Below are positions 1 to 6,201 of a DNA stretch of 6,591 bases, one piece after another. The DNA comes from Betaproteobacteria bacterium. Lineage in GTDB: Bacteria > Pseudomonadota > Gammaproteobacteria > Burkholderiales > SG8-39. Under the pieces are notes generated by a model that was not told the origin of the DNA, searched no databases, and was given only the letters and a program-made list of their open reading frames with translations. A program made the position numbers and the translations under genes. The first letter of the stretch is position 1. The number at the start of each line of letters is the position of its first letter. The DNA lies in NCBI GenBank assembly GCA_012274205.1, contig JAAOZY010000378.1, forward strand, positions 1-6,591, written 5' to 3'.

Positions 1-1
1 G

Positions 2-49
2 GACAACTTCATGGCAGCGGCGGTGCGCACGTCCCAGAAGAAGAAGTAA
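2..49 (+). CDS. C-terminal end of an unidentified protein (partial)
   Basis: An open frame enters from the left edge and ends at TAA (47-49), giving the 15 residues DNFMAAAVRTSQKKK. The basic lysine-rich end is common in cytosolic bacterial proteins but is too short to identify a family. A strong terminator lies 34 bp after the stop, which supports this being a true gene end in this frame. It converges on dctM. It could in principle be any upstream gene, including the missing TRAP binding protein, but nothing in these residues shows that. Confidence 0.45.
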   Translation, partial: DNFMAAAVRTSQKKK

Positions 50-83
50 GCGCTATCGTGTAGCCCGGCCGCAGGACTGCGGC

Positions 84-119
84 CAATAAAAAACCCCGCG
101 CAGGCGGGGTTTTTTATTG
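84..119. terminator. bidirectional intrinsic terminator between convergent genes
   Basis: A perfect 16-bp stem runs from 84-99 to 104-119 with a four-base loop GCAG. The core is CCCCGC/GCGGGG, flanked by AATAAAAAA on the left and TTTTTTATT on the right. The A-tract and T-tract are part of the stem, so transcripts from either strand get a GC hairpin followed by a U-run. It sits between the plus-strand gene ending at 49 and dctM, which ends at 179 on the minus strand, and should serve both. A smaller GCCGC/GCGGC dyad at 123-136 lies just on the dctM side. Confidence 0.93.
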
Positions 120-178
120 CACGCCGCCAAAGCGGCAAGCACAGGTCCAGAGCGTCTACGCTAGCAGAACCGCTGGTG

Positions 179-1969
179 TTATTTCCCTGCGGGCGGTTTC
201 ACAGCGGCCCCGGCTTTGCCCGCGTCCGCTTTGTCGGCGCCGTCCTTGGACGGTTCCTGCACGTCTGCCGGCGGCTCATTCGCGGGGCCATTGTCAAGCT
301 CACGTTCGAGCGCGTTTTCCATATCGCTCTCGCCCTTGCCGCCGGTCGCGCCCCCCGCGTCGGGCACCTGGATTTGGATCTTGTCGATATCCACGGCCGC
401 CTTCTTCGTCAAGCCTCCGCTGACGATCGCCGGCACCGCAATGATCAGACCGACCATGATTACCTGGATCAGCACGAAGGGCACCGCACCCCAGTAGATC
501 TGCATGGTGGTGACCTTGGCTGTCAGCTTGCCGCTGACCCGGTCGAGGTAATCCTTGGCCGGAGCCACGCTGCGCAGATAGAACAAGGCGAAACCGAAGG
601 GCGGGTGCATGAACGAGGTCTGCATATTGACCGCCAGCAGCACGCCGAACCAGATGAGGTCGATGCCGAGCTTCTCCGCCACCGGCCCGAGCAGCGGGAT
701 GACGATGAAAGCGAGCTCGAAAAAGTCGAGGAAGAACGCCAGCACGAACACCAGCAGGTTGACCACGATGAGGAAGCCGAGTTGGCCGCCGGGGAGATTA
801 AGCAGCAGGTGCTCGACCCACAGATTGCCGTCCACGCCATAGAAGGTCAGGCTGAATACGCGCGAACCGACCAGGATGAACACCACGAAGGAAGTCAGCT
901 TTGCCGTCGCGTCCATCGCCTGGCGCAGCAGCGGCAACGAGATGCGCCGGCGCACCAGCGCCATGGCCAGCGCGCCGGTGGCACCCATCGCGCCACCCTC
1001 GGTGGGCGTCGCCACGCCGAGGAAAATCGTGCCCAACACGAGGAAGATCAGCCCCAGCGGCGGAATCAGGACGAAGGTGACGCGCGTCGCGATCTTGGAC
1101 AGCAGGCCCAGTTTCAGCACATGGTTGAGCACGGAGGCGACGAAGGCGACGCCGACCCCGACCGCAGTCGACACCACCAGCAATTCGTCCAGCGGCGCAT
1201 CGGGCGGGTAATGATATTTGGCGAACGCGACCGAAGCGGACACCGCGACCACCACCAGGACTGCGAGCGATGGGATGCCGCTACTGCCGTTCGGCTCGCG
1301 GAAGGTGCGCGCTTCCAGCGGCAGCGCCGGTGCCCAGTCGGGCTTCAGCAGCGTGATGCCGATGGTGTAGACCGCGTACAAGCCGGCGAGGCACAGCCCC
1401 GGGATGAAAGCGCCGGCGTACATGTCGCCCACCGACTTGCCCAGCTGGTCGGCCATGACGATCAGCACCAGCGAGGGCGGAATGATCTGCGCCAGCGTGC
1501 CCGAGGCGGCGATCACGCCGCTGGCGAAGCGCCGGTCATAGCCATAGCGCAGCATGATGGGCAGGGAAATCAGGCCCATCGAGATTACGGAGGCAGCTAC
1601 CACGCCGGTGGTCGCGGCGAGCAGCGCACCGACAAATATCACGGCGAAAGCGAGGCCGCCGCGCAATGGGCCGAACAACTGGCCGATGGTATCGAGCAGG
1701 TCCTCGGCCATGCCGCTGCGCTCCAGAATCAGGCCCATGAACGTAAAAAATGGCACCGCGAGAAGAGTGTCGTTTGACATCACCGCCCAGACGCGCTGCG
1801 GCAGCGCCTGGAACAGCGAGGGGTGCAGCAATCCCAGTTCGACGCCGATGAGTCCGAACAGAATGCCGTTGGCGGCAAGCGAAAACGCCACCGGGTAGCC
1901 GAGCAGCAGGAAAAACACCAGCGCGCCGAACATTACCGGCGCCATATTATGGCTCAGCAATTCAATCAC
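179..1969 (-). CDS. dctM: TRAP transporter large permease subunit (DctM family)
   Basis: This is the large membrane subunit of a tripartite ATP-independent periplasmic transporter. Members use an ion gradient to import a solute, usually an organic acid, delivered by a periplasmic binding protein. The 596-residue protein is almost entirely hydrophobic up to about residue 520. It carries the two paired DctM signatures, ATTGVVAASV (119-128) and ATPTEGGAMGA (320-330), plus LDFFELAF (414-421) and HPPFGFALFYL (455-465). Two features make it longer than the roughly 425-residue classic DctM. A spacer with extra hydrophobic segments lies between the halves (about 209-290), and a hydrophilic charged tail covers 521-596. 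I chose the GTG start at 1969 because it overlaps the dctQ stop as GTGA and immediately precedes the first hydrophobic segment; GGGGGAAG lies just upstream. The same frame is open for 61 more codons inside dctQ, but those residues are not membrane-like. The substrate cannot be told from the sequence. Confidence 0.93.
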   Translation of the reverse strand: MIELLSHNMAPVMFGALVFFLLLGYPVAFSLAANGILFGLIGVELGLLHPSLFQALPQRVWAVMSNDTLLAVPFFTFMGLILERSGMAEDLLDTIGQLFGPLRGGLAFAVIFVGALLAATTGVVAASVISMGLISLPIMLRYGYDRRFASGVIAASGTLAQIIPPSLVLIVMADQLGKSVGDMYAGAFIPGLCLAGLYAVYTIGITLLKPDWAPALPLEARTFREPNGSSGIPSLAVLVVVAVSASVAFAKYHYPPDAPLDELLVVSTAVGVGVAFVASVLNHVLKLGLLSKIATRVTFVLIPPLGLIFLVLGTIFLGVATPTEGGAMGATGALAMALVRRRISLPLLRQAMDATAKLTSFVVFILVGSRVFSLTFYGVDGNLWVEHLLLNLPGGQLGFLIVVNLLVFVLAFFLDFFELAFIVIPLLGPVAEKLGIDLIWFGVLLAVNMQTSFMHPPFGFALFYLRSVAPAKDYLDRVSGKLTAKVTTMQIYWGAVPFVLIQVIMVGLIIAVPAIVSGGLTKKAAVDIDKIQIQVPDAGGATGGKGESDMENALERELDNGPANEPPADVQEPSKDGADKADAGKAGAAVKPPAGK

Positions 1970-2556
1970 GCTACTTCCCCCCGTTCCTTGCGCAGCGCCT
2001 CGGCCAGCTGCTCTTCCGCGCTCGGGCCTTCGTCCTTTTCGGCTGGATCCGGAATCAAGCCGAGCAGGAACGCGATGCGCTTGATCAGCTCCGAGAACCC
2101 CTGCAGGATCAGCAGGAAAAAACCGACCGGAACCATCAGCCGCGCCGGCCACACGGTGAGGCCGCCGGCATTGCTCGAAAGCTCGTTGAGTTCATACGCC
2201 TGGACAAACACCGGCCAGGACATCCACATGATGGCGATCGCCATCGGCAGCAGGAAGAACAGCGTCCCCAGTAGGTCGATCCAGGCGCGCCCGCGCCTGG
2301 ACAGGTGCGAGGTGACGACGTCGATGCGCACATGCTGATTGTGCAGCAGGGTATAGCCGGCGCAAAACAGGAACACCGCGGAGAACAGATACCACTGGAT
2401 TTCGAGCCAGGCGTTCGAACTCCTGTCGAAGAGATAGCGCACGGTGGCGTTCCCCGCGCTGACCAGCACGGCGACCAGAATCAGCCAATAGCTGAGCCGG
2501 CCGACGAGGTTGTTTAACGCGTCGATGAGACGGGACAACTTGAGCAATGCTTTCAC
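1966..2556 (-). CDS. dctQ: TRAP transporter small permease subunit (DctQ family)
   Basis: This is the small membrane subunit that pairs with DctM in the inner membrane. The 196 residues contain the expected four transmembrane segments at about 21-41, 52-72, 92-115 and 138-158. Family landmarks are WLEIQWYLF (50-58) after helix 1 and HVRIDV (75-80) after helix 2. The end (170-196) is charged and cytosolic in character. I chose the GTG start at 2556 over a TTG five codons upstream because GAGGAG sits five bases before it and overlaps the TTG extension. The length suits the family. The gene leads a two-gene unit with dctM (4-bp overlap). A dctP gene would normally sit beside this pair, but none occurs between here and pmbA. 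Confidence 0.92.
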   Translation of the reverse strand: MKALLKLSRLIDALNNLVGRLSYWLILVAVLVSAGNATVRYLFDRSSNAWLEIQWYLFSAVFLFCAGYTLLHNQHVRIDVVTSHLSRRGRAWIDLLGTLFFLLPMAIAIMWMSWPVFVQAYELNELSSNAGGLTVWPARLMVPVGFFLLILQGFSELIKRIAFLLGLIPDPAEKDEGPSAEEQLAEALRKERGEVA

Positions 2557-2561
2557 GGGAG

Positions 2562-2567
2562 CTCCTC
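2562..2567 (-). promoter_or_regulatory. ribosome binding site that sets the dctQ start
   Basis: On the minus strand GAGGAG is followed by CTCCC and then GTG (2556-2554). This strong Shine-Dalgarno sequence at five-base spacing argues for the GTG start. The in-frame TTG at 2571 would place this site inside the coding region. Confidence 0.8.
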
Positions 2568-2631
2568 TCAAATGCAGGCGAGGACTTCAGGCCTCTTTTT
2601 TGCCGCCGGCATTCGCGTCCGCGGCGGGGGC

Positions 2632-2662
2632 ATTATAGGGGATTTCACCCTATAAACGCCAA
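2632..2662 (-). promoter_or_regulatory. putative dctQM promoter with operator-like inverted repeat
   Basis: On the minus strand a perfect TATAAT (2637-2632) is preceded by TTGGCG (2662-2657) with a 19-base spacer, slightly long for a sigma-70 promoter. Transcription would start near 2625, about 70 bases before the dctQ GTG. A perfect 8-bp inverted repeat, TTATAGGG (2633-2640) and CCCTATAA (2648-2655), spans the -10 box and the spacer around a 7-base centre. That is where a repressor would block polymerase. The promoter call rests on consensus match and position; the operator role is inference. Confidence 0.5.
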
Positions 2663-2858
2663 GGATTTAGCCTTGAATGCGACGCTCACCGTTGCCGGCG
2701 AGGCGGCGCCCGGAGCGCATGCTGGCATTGCACACTGCCCCCACCGGCGCGCGCGGCAGCATTTCGACTGGCACATCGACCTGGGCTCGGGCCAGACCGG
2801 CGCGCGCCGCTCGCTCGTGGCCCGGGGCCTGCTGGCCGGCGTTCAAACAGGGATCAGC
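2663..2858. other. intergenic stretch between pmbA and the dctQM promoter, no supported gene
   Basis: The whole pmbA-dctQ gap is 2557-2858 (302 bases); the promoter and ribosome binding site lie in its left part. The remaining 196 bases are very GC-rich and contain no family I recognise. A plus-strand frame stays open from 2547 into the antisense of pmbA, and a minus-strand frame continues past the pmbA stop to a TAA near 2672. Both have high third-position G+C, which GC-rich DNA produces by itself. No terminator with a T-tract is visible after pmbA, so some read-through from pmbA into dctQM is possible. Confidence 0.45.
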
Positions 2859-2931
2859 TCAGTTGCCGGCTATGGTCATGCTGTCGATCAGGATGGAGCC
2901 GCTGCGGCGCGACCCGCGCGTGAGCTGATCC
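2851..2931. repeat. 11-bp inverted repeat spanning the pmbA stop codon
   Basis: GGATCAGCTCA at 2851-2861 is the exact reverse complement of TGAGCTGATCC at 2921-2931, with 59 bases between. The left arm includes the pmbA stop codon; the right arm lies in the last pmbA codons. In the pmbA mRNA the arms could pair to close a large 3'-end structure. The function is unknown and chance is possible. Confidence 0.5.
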
Positions 2932-4199
2932 TTGCCCACCGCGACGATGCCCTTGAACATGTCGCGCAGATTGCCGGCGATGGTGATCTCCTCCACCGGG
3001 TAGCGGATTTCCCCGCCTTCGACCCAGTATCCGGCCGCGCCGCGCGAGTAATCGCCGGTGACCATATTGATGCCCTGCCCCATCAGGTCGGTGACTAACA
3101 GGCCGCGCCCCATTTTCCTCAGCAGCCCGGGCAGGTCGAGATCGCCGCCCTGCAGTATCAGATTATGATTGCCGCCGGCATTGCCGGTGCTGGTCATGCC
3201 GAGCTTGCGCGCGGAGTACGTCCCGAGGAAGTAGCCCTGCAGCACGCCGTCCTTCACGATCTCGCGCGTCTGCGTGGCGACGCCGTCGTCGTCGAAGCAG
3301 CCGCTGGCGAGCCCTTTCTTCAGGTGCGGCTGCTCGGAGAGCTGCACCAGCGGCGAGAACACCTGCTTGCCCAGGCTGTCGAGCAGGAACGAGGTCTTGC
3401 GATACAGGCTGCCGCCGCTCACCGCGCCGACAAAGCTCGCGATCAGGCCACTTGCCATCGGCGCTTCGAACAGCACCGGCACTTTCATCGTCTTCAGCTT
3501 GCGGCTGTTCAGGCGCGCCAGCGCGCGCTGCCCGGCATAGCGTCCGAGCGCATCGCCTCGAGGCAGGTCGCGTGCGTCGCGCGCCTCCGCGTACCAGTCA
3601 TCGCGCTGCATCGCCCCGTTCTGCGCTGCGATCACCGCGCACGACAGGTAATGGCGCGTGGTCGGATAGCCCGCGGCAAAACCGTTCGAATTGGCCACCA
3701 CGAACTGGTGCTGCTGGGTCGACACGCCTGCGCCCTCGGAGTTGACGATGCGCGGGTCCAGCGCGAACGCCGCAGCCTCGCAGGCGCGCGCATGCTCGAT
3801 CGCCTGCTCGATCGGCAGGTCCCAGGGATGAAACAGATCGAGGTCATGGATTTCGCGCGCCATCATCCCGGGTTCGGCGAGGCCGGCGCAGTCGTCGCTC
3901 GCGGTGAAGCGCGCGATGCTGACCGCCGCCGAAACCGTGTCGGCGAGCGCCCTGGGCGAGAAATCCGAGCTGCTGGCGAAGCCCTTGCGCTGGCCGAGGT
4001 AGGCGGTGAAGCCTATGCTCTTGTCGCGGTTGTACTCGATGTTCTCGACCTCGCCCTTCCTGACCACCGCGGTCTGGCCGTAGCCCTCGGATACATCGGC
4101 TTCGCAGGCGCTCGCGCCCTGCGCGGCGCCCTGGCGCAGCAGGTCCAGGGCGATCTGCCTGAGCGTGTCCAGCGGATAGGTAAAGCGTGCGGTTGTCAT
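2859..4199 (-). CDS. pmbA: PmbA/TldE, non-catalytic partner of the TldD metalloprotease
   Basis: PmbA (TldE) is the partner of TldD. The heterodimer is a cytosolic zinc protease known from E. coli to process microcin B17, degrade unfolded peptides and act on CcdA. The 446 residues align along the whole family length. The N-terminal domain includes VRKGEVENIEYNRDKSIG (46-63), and the C-terminal domain includes GSLYRKTSFLLD (263-274), GCFDDDGVATQ (300-310), TGNAGGNHNL (338-347) and a GSILIDSMTIAGN end (434-446). TldD has its HExxxH zinc helix in this fold; here the matching stretch is EAPMASGLIASF (245-256), without metal ligands, which marks TldE rather than TldD. I chose the ATG at 4199; a GTG at 4244 would add 15 residues unlike the family. 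The Shine-Dalgarno match is poor. No tldD is in the window. It diverges from yjgA, a common proteobacterial arrangement. Confidence 0.95.
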   Translation of the reverse strand: MTTARFTYPLDTLRQIALDLLRQGAAQGASACEADVSEGYGQTAVVRKGEVENIEYNRDKSIGFTAYLGQRKGFASSSDFSPRALADTVSAAVSIARFTASDDCAGLAEPGMMAREIHDLDLFHPWDLPIEQAIEHARACEAAAFALDPRIVNSEGAGVSTQQHQFVVANSNGFAAGYPTTRHYLSCAVIAAQNGAMQRDDWYAEARDARDLPRGDALGRYAGQRALARLNSRKLKTMKVPVLFEAPMASGLIASFVGAVSGGSLYRKTSFLLDSLGKQVFSPLVQLSEQPHLKKGLASGCFDDDGVATQTREIVKDGVLQGYFLGTYSARKLGMTSTGNAGGNHNLILQGGDLDLPGLLRKMGRGLLVTDLMGQGINMVTGDYSRGAAGYWVEGGEIRYPVEEITIAGNLRDMFKGIVAVGKDQLTRGSRRSGSILIDSMTIAGN

Positions 4200-4270
4200 C
4201 GCCGTGCTTGTCGCAGAATTGTGGTCTTGGCCATAAGTGTGCACATGGTGTGCCGCCTGAAAAAGCCGTT

Positions 4271-4279
4271 ATCATAGCA
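4271..4279 (-). promoter_or_regulatory. putative extended -10 promoter for pmbA
   Basis: On the minus strand TGCTATGAT (4279-4271) matches an extended -10 element (TG, one base, then a TATAAT-like hexamer). No good -35 hexamer is seen 17 bases upstream, as extended -10 promoters often tolerate. Transcription would start near 4264, giving a leader of about 65 bases before the pmbA ATG. The 105-bp divergent region 4200-4304 must also hold the yjgA promoter. TATCAT at 4270-4275 on the plus strand is a weak candidate on nearly the same bases. Confidence 0.4.
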
Positions 4280-4304
4280 GTTCGAACTTTCCCCACCCGG
4301 CCCC

Positions 4305-4817
4305 ATGCAAGACGACCAGGACGAACCGACCAGCAAGACGCGCAAGAAGAAGGACATGCTGGCGCTGCAGCAACTGGGCGCACAGCTGGCCGAACTCAAC
4401 GATCAGCAGCTGGAATCCATGCAGCTGCCCGAATCGCTGCTGGACGCGGTGAACGAAGCACGGCGCCTCGCGCGCAAGCACGAGGCGCTGCGCCGGCAGC
4501 TGCAATTCATCGGCCGTCTGATGCGCGATATCGACGCAACGCCGATACGCGAACAGCTGGAGGCGTGGCGCGGCCAGGGTCGCGAACATACGGCGCAGCT
4601 GCACGCCATAGAGCGCTGGCGCGACGAGCTGATGGCCGGAGACCCGGCACTGGCTCGCTTCCTCAGCGAATTCCCGGGCGCGGACAGCCAGCAACTGCGC
4701 ACCCTGATCCGCAACGCGCGGCGCGAGCAGAGCGCGTCGCTGCCGCCCAGGAGCTATCGTGAACTGTTCCGTCTGTTGCGCGAAACCATAAGCGGGGAGG
4801 CCCAAGCCGATGCCTGA
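4305..4817 (+). CDS. darP: YjgA/DarP ribosome-associated protein (DUF615)
   Basis: DarP (YjgA) is a cytosolic dual-action ribosome assembly factor. In E. coli it binds the late 50S precursor and helps peptidyl-transferase centre maturation. The 170-residue protein is charged and almost wholly helical. Family hallmarks are RRQLQFIGRLMR (63-74) and DSQQLRTLIRNARRE (127-141), followed by a short helical end. The lysine-rich start TSKTRKKKDM (9-18) fits an RNA-binding role. The N-terminus is shorter than the acidic leader of E. coli YjgA. The ATG at 4305 is used although no clear Shine-Dalgarno precedes it; the next in-frame ATG (codon 18) would remove the basic segment. The stop overlaps the mogA start by eight bases, making this the first gene of a three-gene unit. 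Confidence 0.93.
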   Translation: MQDDQDEPTSKTRKKKDMLALQQLGAQLAELNDQQLESMQLPESLLDAVNEARRLARKHEALRRQLQFIGRLMRDIDATPIREQLEAWRGQGREHTAQLHAIERWRDELMAGDPALARFLSEFPGADSQQLRTLIRNARREQSASLPPRSYRELFRLLRETISGEAQADA

Positions 4818-5448
4818 CAACACCGAAATGCTGGTAATCGGACTGGTCTCGGTCAGCGACCGCGCCTCGGCCGGCGTCTACCGGGACGAAGGCATACCGG
4901 CGCTGGAGGACTGGTTCGGACGGGCGATCGCGGCGCCCGCATGGCGCACGGAGAAGCGCCTGATCCCGGACGAGGCGCCGGCGATCGAAGCGGCGCTGAT
5001 CGAGCTCGTGGATCGCGCCGGCTGCCACCTGGTGCTCACCACCGGAGGAACCGGCCCCGCATTGCGCGATGTGACGCCCGAAGCGACGCTGGCGGTCGCC
5101 GACAAACCCATGCCCGGATTCGGCGAGCAGATGCGCCGGATCAGCCTGGAATTCGTGCCCACCGCCATCCTGTCGCGCCAGGTCGCGGTGATCCGCTACC
5201 GGCGCACTGGCGGCGCCGGAGCCAGCGGCAGCCTCATTATCAACCTGCCTGGCCAGCCGAAGTCGATCAGGGAGACGCTCGAGGGCTTGAAGGACAAGGA
5301 GGGCAAACAGATCGTGCCGGGCATCTTCGCCGCCGTGCCCTACTGCATCGACCTCATCGGCGGGCCGTATATCGAGACGCGCGAAGAAGTGATCAAGGCG
5401 TTCCGCCCGAAATCGGCGATCCGGGCGAAGAAGGATCCGCAGCCGTGA
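4810..5448 (+). CDS. mogA: molybdopterin adenylyltransferase MogA
   Basis: MogA activates molybdopterin by transferring AMP from ATP, giving adenylyl-molybdopterin, the step before metal insertion in molybdenum cofactor synthesis (cytosol). The 212 residues follow E. coli MogA closely: GLVSVSDRAS (11-20), LIPDE (51-55), TTGGTGPALRDVTP (77-90), MPGFGEQMR (101-109), LSRQVAVIR (121-129) and NLPGQPKSI (145-153). Asp54 and Asp87 correspond to the functionally important Asp49 and Asp82 of E. coli MogA, so the active site looks intact. It carries about nine extra residues, TGGAGASGS (133-141), just before the NLPGQP strand. GGGGAGG nine bases before the ATG is a good ribosome binding site inside the darP end. 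The 8-bp overlap with darP and the 4-bp GTGA overlap with the next gene suggest translational coupling. No other cofactor-synthesis gene is nearby. Confidence 0.95.
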   Translation: MPDNTEMLVIGLVSVSDRASAGVYRDEGIPALEDWFGRAIAAPAWRTEKRLIPDEAPAIEAALIELVDRAGCHLVLTTGGTGPALRDVTPEATLAVADKPMPGFGEQMRRISLEFVPTAILSRQVAVIRYRRTGGAGASGSLIINLPGQPKSIRETLEGLKDKEGKQIVPGIFAAVPYCIDLIGGPYIETREEVIKAFRPKSAIRAKKDPQP

Positions 5449-6107
5449 GCGCGCCGGCGCTGGAAACGATAGAGATCGAAACCGCGCCCCGGCCCGCAGC
5501 CAGCATCATCTGGATGCACGGCCTCGGCGCCGACGGCAACGATTTCGTGCCCCTGGTCGATGAAATCGAACTGCCGCTGGCGGTGCGCTACATTTTTCCG
5601 CATGCGCCGATGATGCCGGTCAGCATCAACGGCGGCTACGTGATGCGCGCCTGGTACGACATCAGCGACGCGGCCATCCGGCGCGAGGACGAGGCCGGCG
5701 TGCGCGCCTCGCAGCAAAGCGTCGAAGCCCTGCTTGCGCAGGAGAAATCGCGCGGCATCGCCGCCGGCCGCATCGTGCTCGCCGGCTTTTCCCAGGGCGG
5801 CGCGATCGCGCTGCAGACAGGCTTGCGCCATGGCGAACGACTTGCGGGCCTGATGGCGCTGTCGACCTATGTGCCGCTCGCCGGCACGCTCGCGGCGGAG
5901 GCGAATCCCGCCAATCGCCAGCTGCCGATATTCATGGCGCACGGTACGGCCGATCCGATGATCGCCCTCGCCCGCGCCCAGGCCTCGCGCGACCTGCTGC
6001 TGCAGCAGGGCTATGCGCTCGAATGGCACGAGTACCGCATGCAGCATTCGGTGTGCCCCGAGGAAATCGGCGCCATCGGCGACTGGCTCAGACACATACT
6101 GGTCTGA
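5445..6107 (+). CDS. carboxylesterase / acyl-protein thioesterase family hydrolase
   Basis: This is an alpha/beta-hydrolase of the Pseudomonas carboxylesterase II / acyl-protein thioesterase family (Pfam Abhydrolase_2). Members hydrolyse short-chain esters or thioesters in the cytosol; the natural substrate is usually unknown. The 220 residues show the family order: oxyanion-loop region IIWMHGLGADGNDF (21-34), FPHAPMMPVSINGG (51-64), AWYDI (69-73), the nucleophile motif GFSQGG with Ser116, acid Asp170 in HGTADP (166-171), and His201 in QHSVCPEE (200-207). The triad is complete and the length typical. No signal peptide is seen. The GTG start at 5445 overlaps the mogA stop as GTGA, with AAGGA ten bases upstream. 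The frame is open further upstream inside mogA, but those residues are arginine-rich shadow sequence. It is the last gene of the darP-mogA unit, with no evident link to cofactor synthesis. Confidence 0.92.
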   Translation: MSAPALETIEIETAPRPAASIIWMHGLGADGNDFVPLVDEIELPLAVRYIFPHAPMMPVSINGGYVMRAWYDISDAAIRREDEAGVRASQQSVEALLAQEKSRGIAAGRIVLAGFSQGGAIALQTGLRHGERLAGLMALSTYVPLAGTLAAEANPANRQLPIFMAHGTADPMIALARAQASRDLLLQQGYALEWHEYRMQHSVCPEEIGAIGDWLRHILV

Positions 6108-6130
6108 ACCGCAGCATCCACGCGGACGCG

Positions 6131-6168
6131 TGCGCTGCAGCGCATGAGTGGCGCACAACACGCCACTC
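6131..6168 (+). repeat. two adjacent perfect dyads after the esterase gene
   Basis: A 14-bp palindrome, TGCGCTGCAGCGCA, lies at 6131-6144. It is followed at once by an 8-bp stem, GAGTGGCG (6146-6153) and CGCCACTC (6161-6168), with a 7-base loop. No T-tract follows on the plus strand, so neither is a classic intrinsic terminator. They could form 3'-end hairpins on the darP-mogA-esterase transcript. Confidence 0.55.
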
Positions 6169-6201
6169 GAAAGAAAAAGGCCGCCCCTGAAAGGGCGGCC
6201 T
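6169..6201 (-). terminator. intrinsic terminator for the minus-strand alanine-rich gene
   Basis: A perfect 9-bp stem pairs AGGCCGCCC (6178-6186) with GGGCGGCCT (6193-6201) around a six-base loop. Read on the minus strand, the hairpin is followed by TTTTCTTTC, a U-rich tail. It lies 22 bases past the TAG of the minus-strand gene ending at 6223. On the plus strand no T-run follows, so it would stop the esterase operon less well. An outer dyad CTCGAA (6166-6171) / TTCGAG (6206-6211) could extend the structure. Confidence 0.8.

Noticed and set aside
176..1777. 533-codon plus-strand open frame
   Set aside because: It lies entirely antisense to dctM. The product is rich in R, H, Q, D and E with no fold-like pattern, typical of the reverse of hydrophobic GC-rich codons.
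1970..2152. 61-codon upstream extension of dctM
   Set aside because: It runs inside dctQ in another frame, is not membrane-like, and the GTG that overlaps the dctQ stop explains the start better.
2595..2627. Possible terminator in the dctQ leader (CCGCCG/CGGCGG hairpin beside a T-run)
   Set aside because: The T-run lies 5' of the hairpin on the plus strand and reads as an A-run after it on the minus strand, so neither orientation gives a hairpin followed by U.
4200..4244. GTG-initiated 15-residue extension of pmbA
   Set aside because: The extra residues do not resemble family N-termini, and the ATG at 4199 begins directly at the conserved region.
3165..4277. 370-codon plus-strand open frame
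   Set aside because: Antisense to pmbA, which is a full-length conserved protein; the plus-strand product is arginine/alanine-rich shadow sequence.
4941..5444. 168-codon upstream extension of the esterase
   Set aside because: It is a shifted-frame reading of mogA, arginine-rich; the alpha/beta-hydrolase similarity begins only after the GTG at 5445.
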